Assembly: GCA_034766995.1 (NCBI GenBank)
Contig: CM068317.1
Location: 37,543,249 to 37,607,248 of the forward strand
DNA length: 64,000 nucleotides
DNA from: Acanthacorydalis orientalis
Taxonomy: Eukaryota; Arthropoda; Insecta; Megaloptera; Corydalidae
Direction of reading: 5' to 3'
The translations under genes and the position numbers were made by a program. How positions within the stretch are numbered: position 1 is the first letter of the stretch; every line of letters starts with the position of its first letter. Below the pieces are notes generated by a model. The model made no database searches. It saw only the letters and a list, made by a program, of their open reading frames with translations, and was not told the DNA's origin. Positions 33,168-47,347 of the stretch are shown here, in pieces.

Positions 33168-34524
33168 TAAGTTTTCTTTTAGACGATTATATGTATGTGT
33201 ATATATATTTATGTAAACAGATAAAACAACGTATTTTATATACGTGCTATATGCTTTTTCAGTTAAATATTCACAACATATTAATTATTTAGAATAAGTA
33301 AGAAAGCGTATTAAGTATTTAAAGATAATATTAATAAGTAAACATTCAGTTATGCCATGCGCTAATGATACTGTGCAAATATAAATTTGATGTGCAAATA
33401 GAACGTGCTTTGCTCTGATGCATGCTGTTATATGTATAATATATGCAGATACTTGCACGAGAATTTGGAGATTCACAGAATGGTTCTACAAAATTATTTT
33501 ATTTCAGTTTTATATATAAAAATTAGTTTGTTGTTTGAACAGGAATTGACTTGGAATACCTGAAATTTTCAATTAAATCGCGTACTGTATTATTTACAAC
33601 AGAAACATTAATTAAATAAAAAGAATAATATTTTATTTATAAACGTACTATCAACAATTAGAATAGAATTTAAATTGAAAGAATAATTCATCATAATAAA
33701 CTATGTTTTTCCTTTCCTAATATATAAATTTGTAAAACCTTATTGCTGTTAGAATAAAAATGTCTCATTTTTGTTTTGTTTAGTTGAGAAATCGTAAGAA
33801 TATATAATCGTTATTCTTGGATATAAATTTTAAATTACAAATATAAATGAAGCTATAAAGAGAACAATTTTTGTCGTAACAGTGTAATAAAACGTTTAAT
33901 TTGAGTGTATACCTAATTAGTAACGAAAGTGTTTATTTTCGAACAATTATATTCGGTTTTAATTCGAAATTCAAGTTAATATGCACTTTTCCTTTTTTTG
34001 TGTATTTAAATGAATTCCGAAATTATAATTAAGTATATATTTCATTACAATAATGACTGCAGCTAAGTTTTTGATTGTGGAATTTTTGAAAATCTGTAAT
34101 TTATATTTTCATTTCTTAGAGTAAATATAAGAGTAAAATTGCAACATATTTTTTATTAGAATATATACAATTTGTAAACAAAAATATTAAATAATGTTAT
34201 TTATAATTGCGTCAATTTACTGACGAAAAAATTGAAAAAATATTGAGTATAACTGAAATCAGAACATCGGCACAACTAAACATGTAAGCGTTGCAAAGCA
34301 ATCGTAGGCAAATTGAATCTGATATAATATTTAAAGAATAAAAGTATAATTTCAGATATTCCTCATCGAGACAAAACTAATAATAAAAAACATAAACGGT
34401 TAAAATAAAAAGCAAAATTCAACAAAACTCACTTCAAAACAACATCTCATTTGTACCTAAATATGTAAATAATCGGAACACTAGCAGATAGAGCTACCCC
34501 ATACTGAAACAGGTAAACAGGGTT

Positions 34525-34655
34525 GGTTGAAGGAGGTTCTGTTTAGTACCTGGTGTCGCGTGGGGCCTCGGGGAGGGGCGAGGAGGTGGGGCCCACCTCT
34601 CTCACGTGTTCTTTCCATTGCACTACCTATCATCACACAACAAGTCATTTAACTT
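34525..34655 (-). promoter_or_regulatory. GC-rich promoter / non-coding first exon for the 875-residue gene
   Basis: This is the most GC-rich patch in the window (cctcggggaggggcgaggag and flanks). On the minus strand it offers a donor (caccag|gtacta) about 1.4 kb upstream of the 30540-33167 frame, which itself has an acceptor-like site just before its ATG. A leader exon plus core promoter is the simplest reading; no transcript evidence is available. Confidence 0.45.
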
Positions 34656-35790
34656 TACAACATTCAATTCGTGTAATAGTGTGGTAAAAAGGAATTAAAT
34701 AAAAACGTGAGCGATTACGTGTTGAGATTGTCAAAATATTTTTTATCTATACATTTGTATTCTGTTTTATTTTTATTTCTGTTTGAATTATATAATGTTA
34801 TATTTTAAAACATTTATATAGTTTAAACATGTATGGTTTAGCAAGTTGTTTATTAGATTAGTATGATTAATAGTTTTTTTTTTTTGTTATGTATAAGGTG
34901 AAATTCTGGTTATAATACATTGAATGCAAAACCTTTAATTGTCAAACTTTATTAAACATTTTTACAAACTTTGTTGAATACAAAAGCACTTTATTTTTCA
35001 AATCTATAAAATCCTATATATTTCATTGTTTGATAACCATGTTTCACATACAAAATGATTTAAATCTCGAATGAAATAAATAAAATCTGAGAGAGATTGT
35101 TTTTGAATCTTTGAATGTCGAATCTGATTGAAAAATAAATTAATTAGTTTGAATGATTCAACAAATATATGAATTTATAATAAATGTAAATTTCATAAAA
35201 CTGTAATAATATATAACTGTAAATAAAATCAGTCTTTTCCAAAACTCGATTCAGAAAGTCGTCTTTTTATTTAGATAGATAAAATATCACTATATAATTA
35301 TGTTAGACTTTTTCAATTCTTATCATTTCTAAATCTACAGAAATCACTTGTCAAGATTCACTTCTAAAAATATTTTATAAATTAATGTTTAGCATATCTT
35401 CCTGTGAAAATATTTTACAGTAGAATTGCAGTAGTTTGATCTATAATTTGAGGTATCTGTCAGTACTTTAGACGTTGTTTTAATTTGATTTTGTTTTTTT
35501 AAAGTTTCAATTCTACACCAAGTAGTTTAACAACATATATAAACTTTATTTTAATTAGCAAAGTAAACTATAAGTCTCGACAAAAATATATGCCATATTT
35601 AAAATGTGTGTGAATGTATTTAAAAAAATAATTATATATATTGTCATTTTCTGTGTATTCTTATTTTTTTTGTTTTATTTTTCATGACTTTCGAAGTAGG
35701 AAAACTAATATGCTGTTTTTTAAAAAAATATTGTTTTTGAAAGTAAACATTCTTCAATTTATTTAACTTGTACATACATATTCGTACTTG

Positions 35791-35920
<130 letters not shown>

Positions 35921-38900
35921 TAAATCACTTCGTTAGTTATCTGCTATGAATAATTTCAGCTTCTGAGTCATTATCAGATAATATGTTAAATTATTACTAT
36001 AAGGGTTGAAATATGGTGCTGTAGTTCAGATTCAGATACAGATAATATATCAAATTAGACCGAGTGGACTGAATATGACAAGCGAATTATCTTCACTGTA
36101 TGCTATTCTGATTAGTCGTAGATAAGGAATATATCTTGATATTATCTTTGGTTTGAATTTATGATCTTTTAGCTACTTAAATCTAAATATAAATCTGAAT
36201 CTAAACAATTACAGTATATTTTTACCTAAACAGTATAAATAAGGTACCTGAGGATGGCCCAAGAGTTAAAACTAATTATAAACTAGTGCCTACTTCAGTG
36301 ATTCATCAGATCTAAAACCATCAGAACATTTTTGTAAATTATTTTACATTTATGTGTAAATAATAAAACGAATAAACTGAACATAAATAAATAAAAAATT
36401 GAATACGTTTTCGTATCTCTTTATTTTAAAATATTTTTAGTTTGACAATTCTGGTGGAATTAAAATACCAAATCAAGTTATAAATTATCAAGAAAATTAA
36501 TGTATCGGTTTCAATTTTTATAACAGATTGGTTTTAAAGCTAATTTTATTTATATACTTCATAAATTCTCTCTATAAAAAATGTAAAATTCGATAAATAT
36601 AAGTTCTATTTCTTTTAAAATATTTAAAAAAATGACTTAATTTTTTTTCTGATATTAATAAACTATTTTTTAGCACATTAAACATATAAAAACCTAATGT
36701 ACCAATTTTAATATTTTTTTCAATAAAATACTGTTTTATTTACTCCTTTGAATTTGCTACTTTTTATTTATATTTTACAATTTCATAGTAGAATCAATAT
36801 TTTACTATGTCAACAGTTATATTCATAATAAAATAAATATATTGTATTTTTAACAATAAATATCAAACAATTAATTGAAATTAACTCTTTATAATAAAGG
36901 AGTTACTTACTTATATTAATCAACTTTGAATTCAGGTTTTTTCTATATTAAATACAATAACTGGTTAACCATGTATTTTCTATGACTTTCATCTACGAAT
37001 TTTATTTAACGACTTCTGTATAATTATTACAGTTTCATGAAATTTAAGAATTAATTCAATAATAATAAATTATGTATTCGGTTTTAACAACCCTCTAATG
37101 TAAATAAAAAATTTACGATGAATTTTATATTATTGTTTAAAAATATGAACAGTTTAATAATATTTACATTAATTGGTATGTTTATGTATAAACGTTGTTA
37201 TACAGTGTCAATTAAATCGTTTTAATTTCGTGCCTGTTTTGATAATCGTGAAAATGTGAAAAATAACTGTAATGAATTGAAACTAATGAATATTCATATT
37301 TAGTCTAGATTATAGCACCGTGTGTTGTTTGAAAAATGTACTTTTATGTAAATGTTTCGTACTGAACATCATTGATAAAAAACAACAGTAAAAATGTTAT
37401 ATAGATAAATATATCAGTAGTGAACTAGTTTGAATGTTTGACTTGTTAAAGGTTTAGCATTTATAACAATAATATAAATAATACATCTAACCGTACAATA
37501 ATAAACAAAGAATAAATAAATTGTCAATACATTGAATTAAGGATTTAATAAGCTTTGTAGTATATGTATTTTTAATAGCTGTTTCTTTTTATATTTGTAT
37601 ATACTTCTAATCTGTATTATTTTTATTTCCTATAAAACATAGAATAAATATTGCTATTTATACAAAAAGCACATTAAAATAAATAAAAATAACACATAAA
37701 AATAAATGAAAATAATAGAAAATAAAAACATAAAATTTATTATAAATTAAAAAAAAATCACATTGAGCTGGAGCACAGCGTATTTATAAAAAAATTACAC
37801 AAATTACATTTTATAAAGTACGTGTCAGTTATGCAAAACAATACAAAGGTTATTTTGAATAATGTATTCAACTATTTTTATAAATACATTAATAGTTTAA
37901 CAAATAGGTCATTGTAGTACATTTTTAAAATGTAATTAGACTAGTTAGATTCTGTATTTGATATATTTAAAAGATTTCATTATATAAATAGTTTGTTTTA
38001 AAAATTAAAACTTGTTCTAATTTAAATATCACATTTTTAATATGAATTATTTATTTGGAACATTCTGAATACATTATTTTATGTTATTTTAAAATCTAAT
38101 TCTAAAAATGTTTACTAGGATTCAAGTACGAAGTACAAAATACACTAAAAAGCAATTGTAAACGTTTTATTTATTTTTTATTCCAATTCTACTAAATTTA
38201 TTGGTTTAAAATAATAACTAGTGTATTTGGTAATGTGAAATTGTATTTTGTACCATCATAACATGCACATTTGCAAGAATTATATGGATACAAAATCAAA
38301 TGCAAACTATTCTACATATTTAACTAAATGTGCTTCTTTCAAACACTTGAATAATATATAATATTTAAATAATTATATTGTATATGTATATTTAATTAAT
38401 ATATACAGACATTTAACACACTTTACATTATCATGCAAATATATTTAATGTACAAAAAAAATCAAATAAAAATAAATAATTAAGAAATTATAAAATTGAC
38501 ATCGTGTGACAATTTTTCTGGCACATTTTATTTCACTATCTGGGTATTGGTTTTACAGTTAGTTTATACATATAATACTTTGAAATATTGAGTATAAAAC
38601 ACCATAGAGGGTTTTTTGTTAGTTTATTTATTAATTTGTGATATTATAATTATTAAAAAGCATTAGTAAGGTTTTCTTATTCGATGAAAATATGGAAAAA
38701 AACAAGTCAATCGATGAGAGTAAAAATAACAATTCAGCAATATCGTGAAATTGAATATGAAGCTGTTTCTTATTAATGCAAAACACGTAGATGTTTACTT
38801 ACTCTGAATGCAAATTTTACATGAATCAAGGTTATATTTGTATTTTAGATTGAACGTTACAAATATTGATGAGTCCAAAAATCACATGAGAGTCATTGAC

Positions 38901-39018
38901 AGAAGTTCTGTTTGTTCTGATTTAAAGAAATAAATTTTTTCGTTTGATTTTCAGTTATTAAGCTCAGTGTCTTTATTGACTGCTACAGCCATTTCACTGT
39001 TCATAAGATTAATAATTT

Positions 39019-39070
39019 CTGTTTTTGTGTTCTGTTTTTCTGTTTTTCTGTTTTTGTGTTTTGTGTATTT
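39019..39070. repeat. Low-complexity (CTGTTTTT)n run
   Basis: Five to six imperfect copies of an 8-10 base unit, ctgtttttctg / tgtttttgtgt, in tandem. Confidence 0.8.
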
Positions 39071-40955
39071 CAAAATATCAAATATTAGTCGTGTTTCAAG
39101 CGTTTACAGGTTGATCTTTTGAAAGATCAATTTTTAAGTCATTTTTTTATAAAATTCGTTTCTCCGAAACTATAATTTTTTGAAAACTTTTTTAGTGTGG
39201 CAACTTAATTTGATTAAATTTGACTATAGCTGACTAGACTTAAAGGGAGAATCCATAAAATTTTGGTTAGAGAACTGAATGCATTTAATAAATATACAAT
39301 ATATACTTAAAATTTGTTTAACATTTTAAGGATCTATTGAATTAATAATATTTATAATATATATATAAATTTAGATATTTCAATATTTATAATAATGTTT
39401 TAATTATTAAAAATTAATTTTTCATACAATCCACTAATTATAGAAAAAAATATATTGGATAGTGATGCCCCATCATCCTCAGAGAACAAAAATATAGAAA
39501 AATCTCATTACAGAAAATTAGAACATACTTTTATGGTTTCATCACCTAAAAAAAATTTTTTTTGAGTAATCACTATCGTGTCCCACGTGTTTAATCTGCT
39601 TCTATCTGATTTTACTTGATTTGATCCAACTAGATATGATCAGATTTCAAGGTTGATCTAATCAAACCTGACCGTTAACTATATGCAAATGAAAAAAGTT
39701 TTTCGAAAAATTACATTTTCACAGAATTATTTGATCAGTATTCTGGCAAGTAAACATAGTGTCAATCAATCTATTAAAAATAAGTATTCAGATAATTATA
39801 ATGAAATAAAATTCGCAATTTTTCATTTAAAAATTAGAAAAGGAATATTGACAAAGATTAGAAAAATTAGCTATTTTTTTGTCAATTCTCATCTATTAAT
39901 ATTAATCAAATTATAACAAACAAAAATGATTTCAATAGTAATAAATTTATATATAATATTGTATAGGTTGGTATATGAATACAATTACTTTTTTTTTAAT
40001 TATAATTAATTCATAAAATGGACAATGTAACAGATTTTAGTGATTCAAAATATTCTTTAATATTTTCAAAATGTTTATATTATTGTCAATTAGTATAAAA
40101 GGATATTTTATTAAGTATAAGAAATTTGCTTTTGATGTATCTATATTTATTTATAATATATAAATATTTATGATGTTTTATACTCAATTAAGATGGTAAC
40201 GATGTATAGACATAAAATAATTAAATATTTGGCTGAATTTTAAAATATGTCTAGTAAAATCTAATTATATTCGTTTTTCATAAGTAAATAATAAAATTAA
40301 GTGATATAAATATAATATTTTGATCACAAAGTCTATAAGAAAGTATGTTTAAATTATTTAAACATAAACAATTCATAAGTCTTTTTATAAATTAAAATTT
40401 GGCTTTATAAATACTAGTTTAAATGCACTTGGAAATAATTATTATTTAAAATTAAATTTAATAATACTCAAATATCTATCTACAAATTATTTTAAGTCTT
40501 GGCAAATGTTAAACATTTCATAATATTTAACTTGTGTATAACTGAAATATAAACTTTTTTAATTCTTATAAGTAATGAAATTAAAAACAAAAAACATAAA
40601 TGGTTTCTAAAATATCATTGCATTATTTATAACTACACTACTTTTTATTCTTTTGCTTATTTATTAATTTTATTTAAATTTTATTCGTTTATTATCGTGT
40701 TTTAAATATTCAGTATAATAGTTTATTGAACATTGATTAAGCGTAATGAATACAAGGAAGTACGTATAAAAACATAACAGAGTAGTAAATTAGAATCTAT
40801 TTTATAATAAATATTATTATAAACAAAAAAATATAAAGTAGATTATAAGGAAAGAAAAAAGTAATATATTCTATTTTTACGTATATTTTTAAAAGATTCA
40901 GAAGATAGAAAATGAGTGATTGAAAATTAAAAGTTTAAGTAAATAATATTGTGTA

Positions 40956-40956
<1 letters not shown>

Positions 40957-41003
<47 letters not shown>
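40957..41003. repeat. (TA)n microsatellite
   Basis: About 47 bases of TA in intergenic sequence. Confidence 0.95.
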
Positions 41004-41007
<4 letters not shown>

Positions 41008-42317
41008 GTGTTTAAGTTATAGAAAAGTAATCAGTTGTTGATAAGAAATCAATTTTCAGTAAAATATATTTTTCGAATAACAAGAATGATATCAATTTTT
41101 CACAAATTTAAATAAAGTTTGAGTAGATTCTATAAAATATTATTGAAACCTGTATCTGTTTTTTTTTTATTTAAATATTAATCAATTATCTGTTTCTAAA
41201 AGATCATAATTGAAATAAAATTGTAGTATTAAGGAAATATACTATTTTGAAGGAATCTAATTGTATATTGGGGATCGTTTTATTATTTTTTTGATTAATG
41301 TATGATTATAAATATGTTTAGTACGAAGTTAAAAAGCTCTTTTTATTTAAAACAATAAATTTTATTGAACTACAATTGAATAATTGAAGATTAAAACTGG
41401 TAAACGCTTACTTGTGATTGAAATTATTAAAAACTAATATATAATCGAATTAAATTACAAACATTATTGAATTTATTTTTGAAATTAGAACAATTTAAGA
41501 GATTTATTTGTTCTGTTATTCATACAATTATAACAATATTTTTATCGATATAAATATTTTCTTTTGTTACTCACAAGTCTACTTTATATCTCCATACAAC
41601 AAAAAAAATTTTTTTTAATTAAAATACTCAATAATTGTTAATTATTTACTTTTATTATATTTTATGCGCATTAAATGAAAATTCGATCATATTTAGTGTT
41701 GGCCCACAATTAAAAAGACTAATATTCAGTTATTTAACATTGTAACTTGTAAAGAAATATTTTTGATTTGTTGAGAGAATTACTGTCTCTGCAATGACAC
41801 TTGATTATCAATCTTGTTTGATTTTAGAGCAGTCAAGTTTCGAAAGATAGTCGGAGTATCATTTAACTGATAAAAATAATATTTATGAATTTTATTATAT
41901 TATTATTTTTCTTAAGTTATTCGAAATAAATACTAGTCTTCAAATCAAGCAATTCTAAAAAATAGTTATCGAAAAATTTATTACGGACAGCTTTACTGTT
42001 GAATTAATTAACTGGATTCACATTTCATCACAATAATAATTATGTTTCAGTCTTATATTACAGAATATTTATTTTTTCACTTAATTAGCAATTCTCGAAA
42101 GGATTTAAATTGATGATTGCGTCAACATGTCATTCTTCAATCTACAACTACTAAAACAAACTCAAGAAACATATATGTTCTATTATTAATTAACGGCAGG
42201 AAAATGTAGTAACATCAACACTGTACATTATTTTAAATTATGTACCAATTTAAATTTTGATTCACTCAATTAAAATATATTTTTAACTCTCTGGCTGAAT
42301 TTACTTTCATGAGTGAA

Positions 42318-42606
42318 TTTTTCACTCCACACCCACATCACAAAAAAATCTTCAGCAAAAATATTCTCTAATTAATTATTGTTTATTTTTGATTCTTGCT
42401 GAATTCGTATTTATATGGCAATACCTTCATCCTCAAAGTATTAAAATTCAGAAAAAACAAAATTTTATATATAATTACTTTAAGATTGAAGAAATCTCTA
42501 TCAAAATACACATAAAAAGCAATCAAAGACAATCAATAAGCAATTTTTGAATATTTTTGATGAAGAAATTTTCTGTATTTTGTGGGGTGAGTGAATAATT
42601 AATTTT
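42318..42606. repeat. Dispersed repeat family A, copy 3 (best preserved)
   Basis: The two ends are inverted copies of each other over roughly 80 bases: left ttcactccacacccacatca, right tgtggggtgagtgaa as its reverse complement. Inside are the family core (ggcaataccttcatcctcaa) and inverted runs of caatcaataagcaattttt type. The overall form is a 290-bp MITE-like hairpin. Confidence 0.55.
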
Positions 42607-42676
42607 TGAAAACTGTACAGTTAATTTTATCATTCGAATTGATGACTGACTCATTTTTATCCACAAATAATTTTAC

Positions 42677-42678
<2 letters not shown>

Positions 42679-42735
<57 letters not shown>
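42679..42735. repeat. (TA)n microsatellite
   Basis: About 57 bases of TA between the family A element and the 3' end of the DAGL gene. Confidence 0.95.
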
Positions 42736-42736
<1 letters not shown>

Positions 42737-43232
42737 CGCTATAAGCAGACTTGTTAGATGCAGACTGTTATTTTTCTTTTGAAATTTAAAAAATGTTCAA
42801 CCATTTTAGAGAATAATACTAAAAGTTTTGAAAAAGTTTCACAATTTAATAAGAAGAAAATATACTTAATGAAAATAGTATAAAAAGATAGATTAGTTGA
42901 AGTATTAGAATATTATATTCATTTTTGTTATAACTAAAATTTCGGTACAGAATTCAATTTTTAATAATTGAATTTTCATAAATAAAACTAAGACAAATTA
43001 ATGTCATTTGTGTTTGAAATTTAAGGTTGATAGTTTTTCATGATGGGTATTTTTATAATAAATTACAGTGAACGTATTTTGTATGTGATGGCATTTTGTA
43101 ATTAAAAAAAAATAATTGATTACTTTTCTATACTTTTTTGATATCTATACTAATATCAGTGATACGAAATTTTGAGCATTGCAATTTTCATCAAATAACA
43201 ATAACAATAAAAACTAGATTTTTGGATAAAAC

Positions 43233-46200
43233 TCATATATTCAAACTGAGATTATCGACACTCAATATAGGATTAACATAATATTCATCCAACATTTTGT
43301 CATCATATCTACTATCACTGACTAGATTCAACGTCGAATCGTTTTTACTATTACTTGAACTAGAAGTGAGTGTCGTTGTAGTAGCTGAACGAGACTCGAG
43401 TTCTGTATTGTGATGTTCATTTTCAATAATCACATCGACAGTCACATCTGTCATAGAATCAAAATGATCATCGTTTCGTTTTAAATACGTATCACTGATT
43501 ATAGATATATCGTCACGTTTCACATAAGGGATATCTTTTCCGAGCTTACGGTTATGACGCAAATCGAGTACGCTACCTGACGCGACAGGAGCCGTCGTCG
43601 TTATCATGTTTGTGTCCAGTAACGTGTGGTGTAAACGTACCTTGTTCAATGCATCCAATACTTTGTCAGGCATGTGATCTTGTATCATTACTGGTGATAT
43701 TAACACTTCATCGAAATCTGTATTGTCTGCCCATACGGCTTGATAAACGGGTTCGTTTTTCGAAAGCGCTTGTCTGAAAATCGAATAATCGCTGTTTTAT
43801 CACATTTTAATATATTAAAATTTACAAATAGTTTTAGAAAGAAAAAAATGATCATTCAGTTACCACATTTGGAAAAATGAATAAGTATAAACTGTTTCTA
43901 AAAAATCAACAATCCTTACAAATATAAAACTTAAGTATATTTTTTTATATTATTTATTTTTGTTTATTTTTCTTAATAGTTTTTTAATTGTCATATACAG
44001 TAAAACCTTAATTTAATGGTTAACTGTGAGAAATTAAATACAAGTACTCATTAAAAGGGATTTATATAAAACTTAAAATTCGTTAAATAAAAAATTATAT
44101 ATTTTAAGACACACTGAATCGATATTTATGTGAAAAACGACAATATTCGATATATGTTTTACATAATCATGCATTACAAAACAAATTATTTTTCTTCTTT
44201 TAATAAGAAAAAACACCTAATTCAGAGAGTCCCTTTAGAAGAACAATCATTTTACTGCCCTTAATGTTTATTATCAGTCTTGATAGTAGATTAACATATT
44301 TTCTGCAAAAATGCTAAGTACAGGAAGATATATTGTGGGTGGCTAATTTCCTGGAAAAAATAATCCCTTTCCAACTATGTTTTAGAGATTTCATTCTTAC
44401 AAATAATGTCTTTGAATGAGAGTAATATTGTTGAATTCGAGTAATAAACGATGAGTCTATAAACGCAATCAAATCTTTGAGATAAGATTTTAATTCATAC
44501 AACTCGCTTTTGGAAAAGAGTAATCCTTCTTGTCACCATGGATATCGTTTTCTTCGTCGAACTTACCAAAAACTATAACTTTTTTTAGATATCGCTCTCA
44601 GATGATATCTCGGATGATCATTAGATGATATCTCGAACCTCTCTCGTCTTCTTTTGAACACTGCATGATAATGTTTTCACTATTACATAGAACGACTGGT
44701 CTATCAATAGAAGAATTAGAGCGAAACACCGAAAAATATTTATTTAAATATGAAATCCGTTAAATTGAGGAATTACTGTATTTTACATTAATATTTTTCA
44801 TTATTAATTATTATTATTAAATAATATTAATCATTTGATAATTTTTAATTTCGTTCAGTTTCAACAATGCAGAATTTCATTCATTTATGATATTAATTAT
44901 TTAAAACGATAACAAATCATTATTATGGTGGATCATCTGATTATTTCTGTGAGGTATTCAGATGATTTAAAAGGACAAAGACTATCAAAACAATTTATCA
45001 ACGGGATCACAAGTATAAACACAATTATAATGTTGATAAACAACCAATTAATAATCAAATTAATCCTTCAAACTTCAAGCTGTTCACTATAGGAAAACCA
45101 TGCGTCTGAGATTAACAAAATATTTTTTACCACCTTAAAAAATGTTTATTTTTAATACGAAAACAAAAAAATCTCACAGGGTTACTACTTCCCTTGTTAG
45201 ATGACTAAAATATAAGTTACCTTGTAAAAATCAAACTATAAAAAAAATATTTTTTAGTTATATAACCTTTCTTTCTTAGACCATTTTCTTAGGTTATAAA
45301 GTTTAAAGGATTAATATCAACCTTTTTAATAAAATCAAATACTAATATTTAAGTAACTATTAATTTATCACATAATATGAAATAGAATAGAAGAATAAAT
45401 ATAAATTAAATATTTATTTTACTTTAATTTCATTTTTTTTTTGTATTTAAAAGGAATTATACTTTACTTTTCTTTGATATCTTTCGTTTAAAATTATTTT
45501 TTGACAAATCAATAAATTTTTTAATTTATTTTACTTGATATCAAATTTTATTTAAATTTAATTCTCTTTTGTATCTGTTATCATCATGTAGTAGTCGCTA
45601 TTATTTAAAAAATATATATTTATTGACCAAAAAACATTTAAATAATTCTGTTAAGTTTTTGATACAAAATTATATAAAATGAAATTATTGATTAAGCTTA
45701 TGTTTTAGATTTTTATTATACGAATATTAAATATTCAATAAAATAATATAAATTAATAATTAATTATTCTAAACGTTGTTTATTTTAACGAAAGATTTCT
45801 GTAATTACTGTATTCTGTAATATTAATTATATGAGATTTGAATCTATTAATTACTAAAGAAAAGTTCGTATAATTATCTTTTTTTAATTTTCAGAAATTA
45901 TTCTTTTTTATTACAGTAACTCAATAATGATTTATATCAAAGTTTTAAACATGTGAAACACTAACAAACTTACTACTTAAAATCATTTTTAAAAATCCAT
46001 AAAGTGACTGGAGATTTATTATTTTCTTTAAAAAAATGTTTCATTATAAATGAACACATTTTGAATATTCAATCTATTTTTTAAAGATGTGTTATTACAC
46101 TTTAGATTTCTTCAAAATATAGCTTTTATCATAATGACTAAATGCATTTCCACAAATTAAATTTTAAATTTTTCACAAACCATACTTTTTTTGATCAAAA

Positions 46201-47294
46201 TATTCAATAAGTGCTAATTGATCGTTTTTTATTGTGGCTTATACGCATTTCGAATGCGATACCATTTTTCTCATTGGGAAGAGATATAGAAAAATCTAAT
46301 TCTTTTGTACCCTGGATCATAATTATCAGACTTTCTTGTACCATGCTCTAAGAATGATGTAATCTCGATAAGAAACTATAAAAAATGATCACTTATCAAT
46401 TATTAAACATTTAAAATTACAAAAAAATGTCTTGTGAAGTGAATAAAAAACAATTGAATTGTTTATTAAAAATGTTAATTTTCAATTGATATTTTAGTGA
46501 AAATAATAAGAGAATCAAATTTAATTAATATAAAATATTTATTCTTATATAGATAGCTCTAATGAAAGTAAGTTATCAAAATCAGATTAAAAATATTATC
46601 ATATCTTTTTTATAAGTTTTTATCTATTATCGATTGAGGAGCTGTATTATTTTGAATCTGCAAAATTATTATAACTTTAAAATTATAATGTTTGTAAAAA
46701 ACTGGAAATTTGATTTAAAATTCACTTACAATGATTCACTCTTGCTTCATCTACTTATTCTATTTATATTTTAATTAAGTAATTACATTAATATTCAAGT
46801 TTGACCAATGATAGTTTCACTTTTTATATGTATAATATTTCATAGTAGGAACGTATTTAATGATCAGCACATTTCATTATCTATTCTGAAGCAATCTATC
46901 TACAATTTCTTGTACACATATAACAATTTTAATCAATAATATTGAAAGGTATAGTTTTTATATTATTATCAACAAAATATTATGACAGTATAAATATACA
47001 AAGATGTACATTTAAAACACACATAGAAACAATGCTTCTACAACTATTTATAATATGTTGACACCAATATATTTTATTACACATCGAAGTAAATTAATAC
47101 TATTTCATAACTGGCTGTAAACTCGAATTTATTAACACGTTAAGTGAAATGGTTTTTTTTTTTTGGATCTACTAATTGTTAGATTGTTGTTTTAATAATC
47201 GTCTGTGTTAAAAGTTGATTACTGAATGACCTCATTCTTATATTTACAACTTGCATGTCTTAAATATGAATTGTGGATTGACTTGTCGTTATAG

Positions 47295-47347
<53 letters not shown>

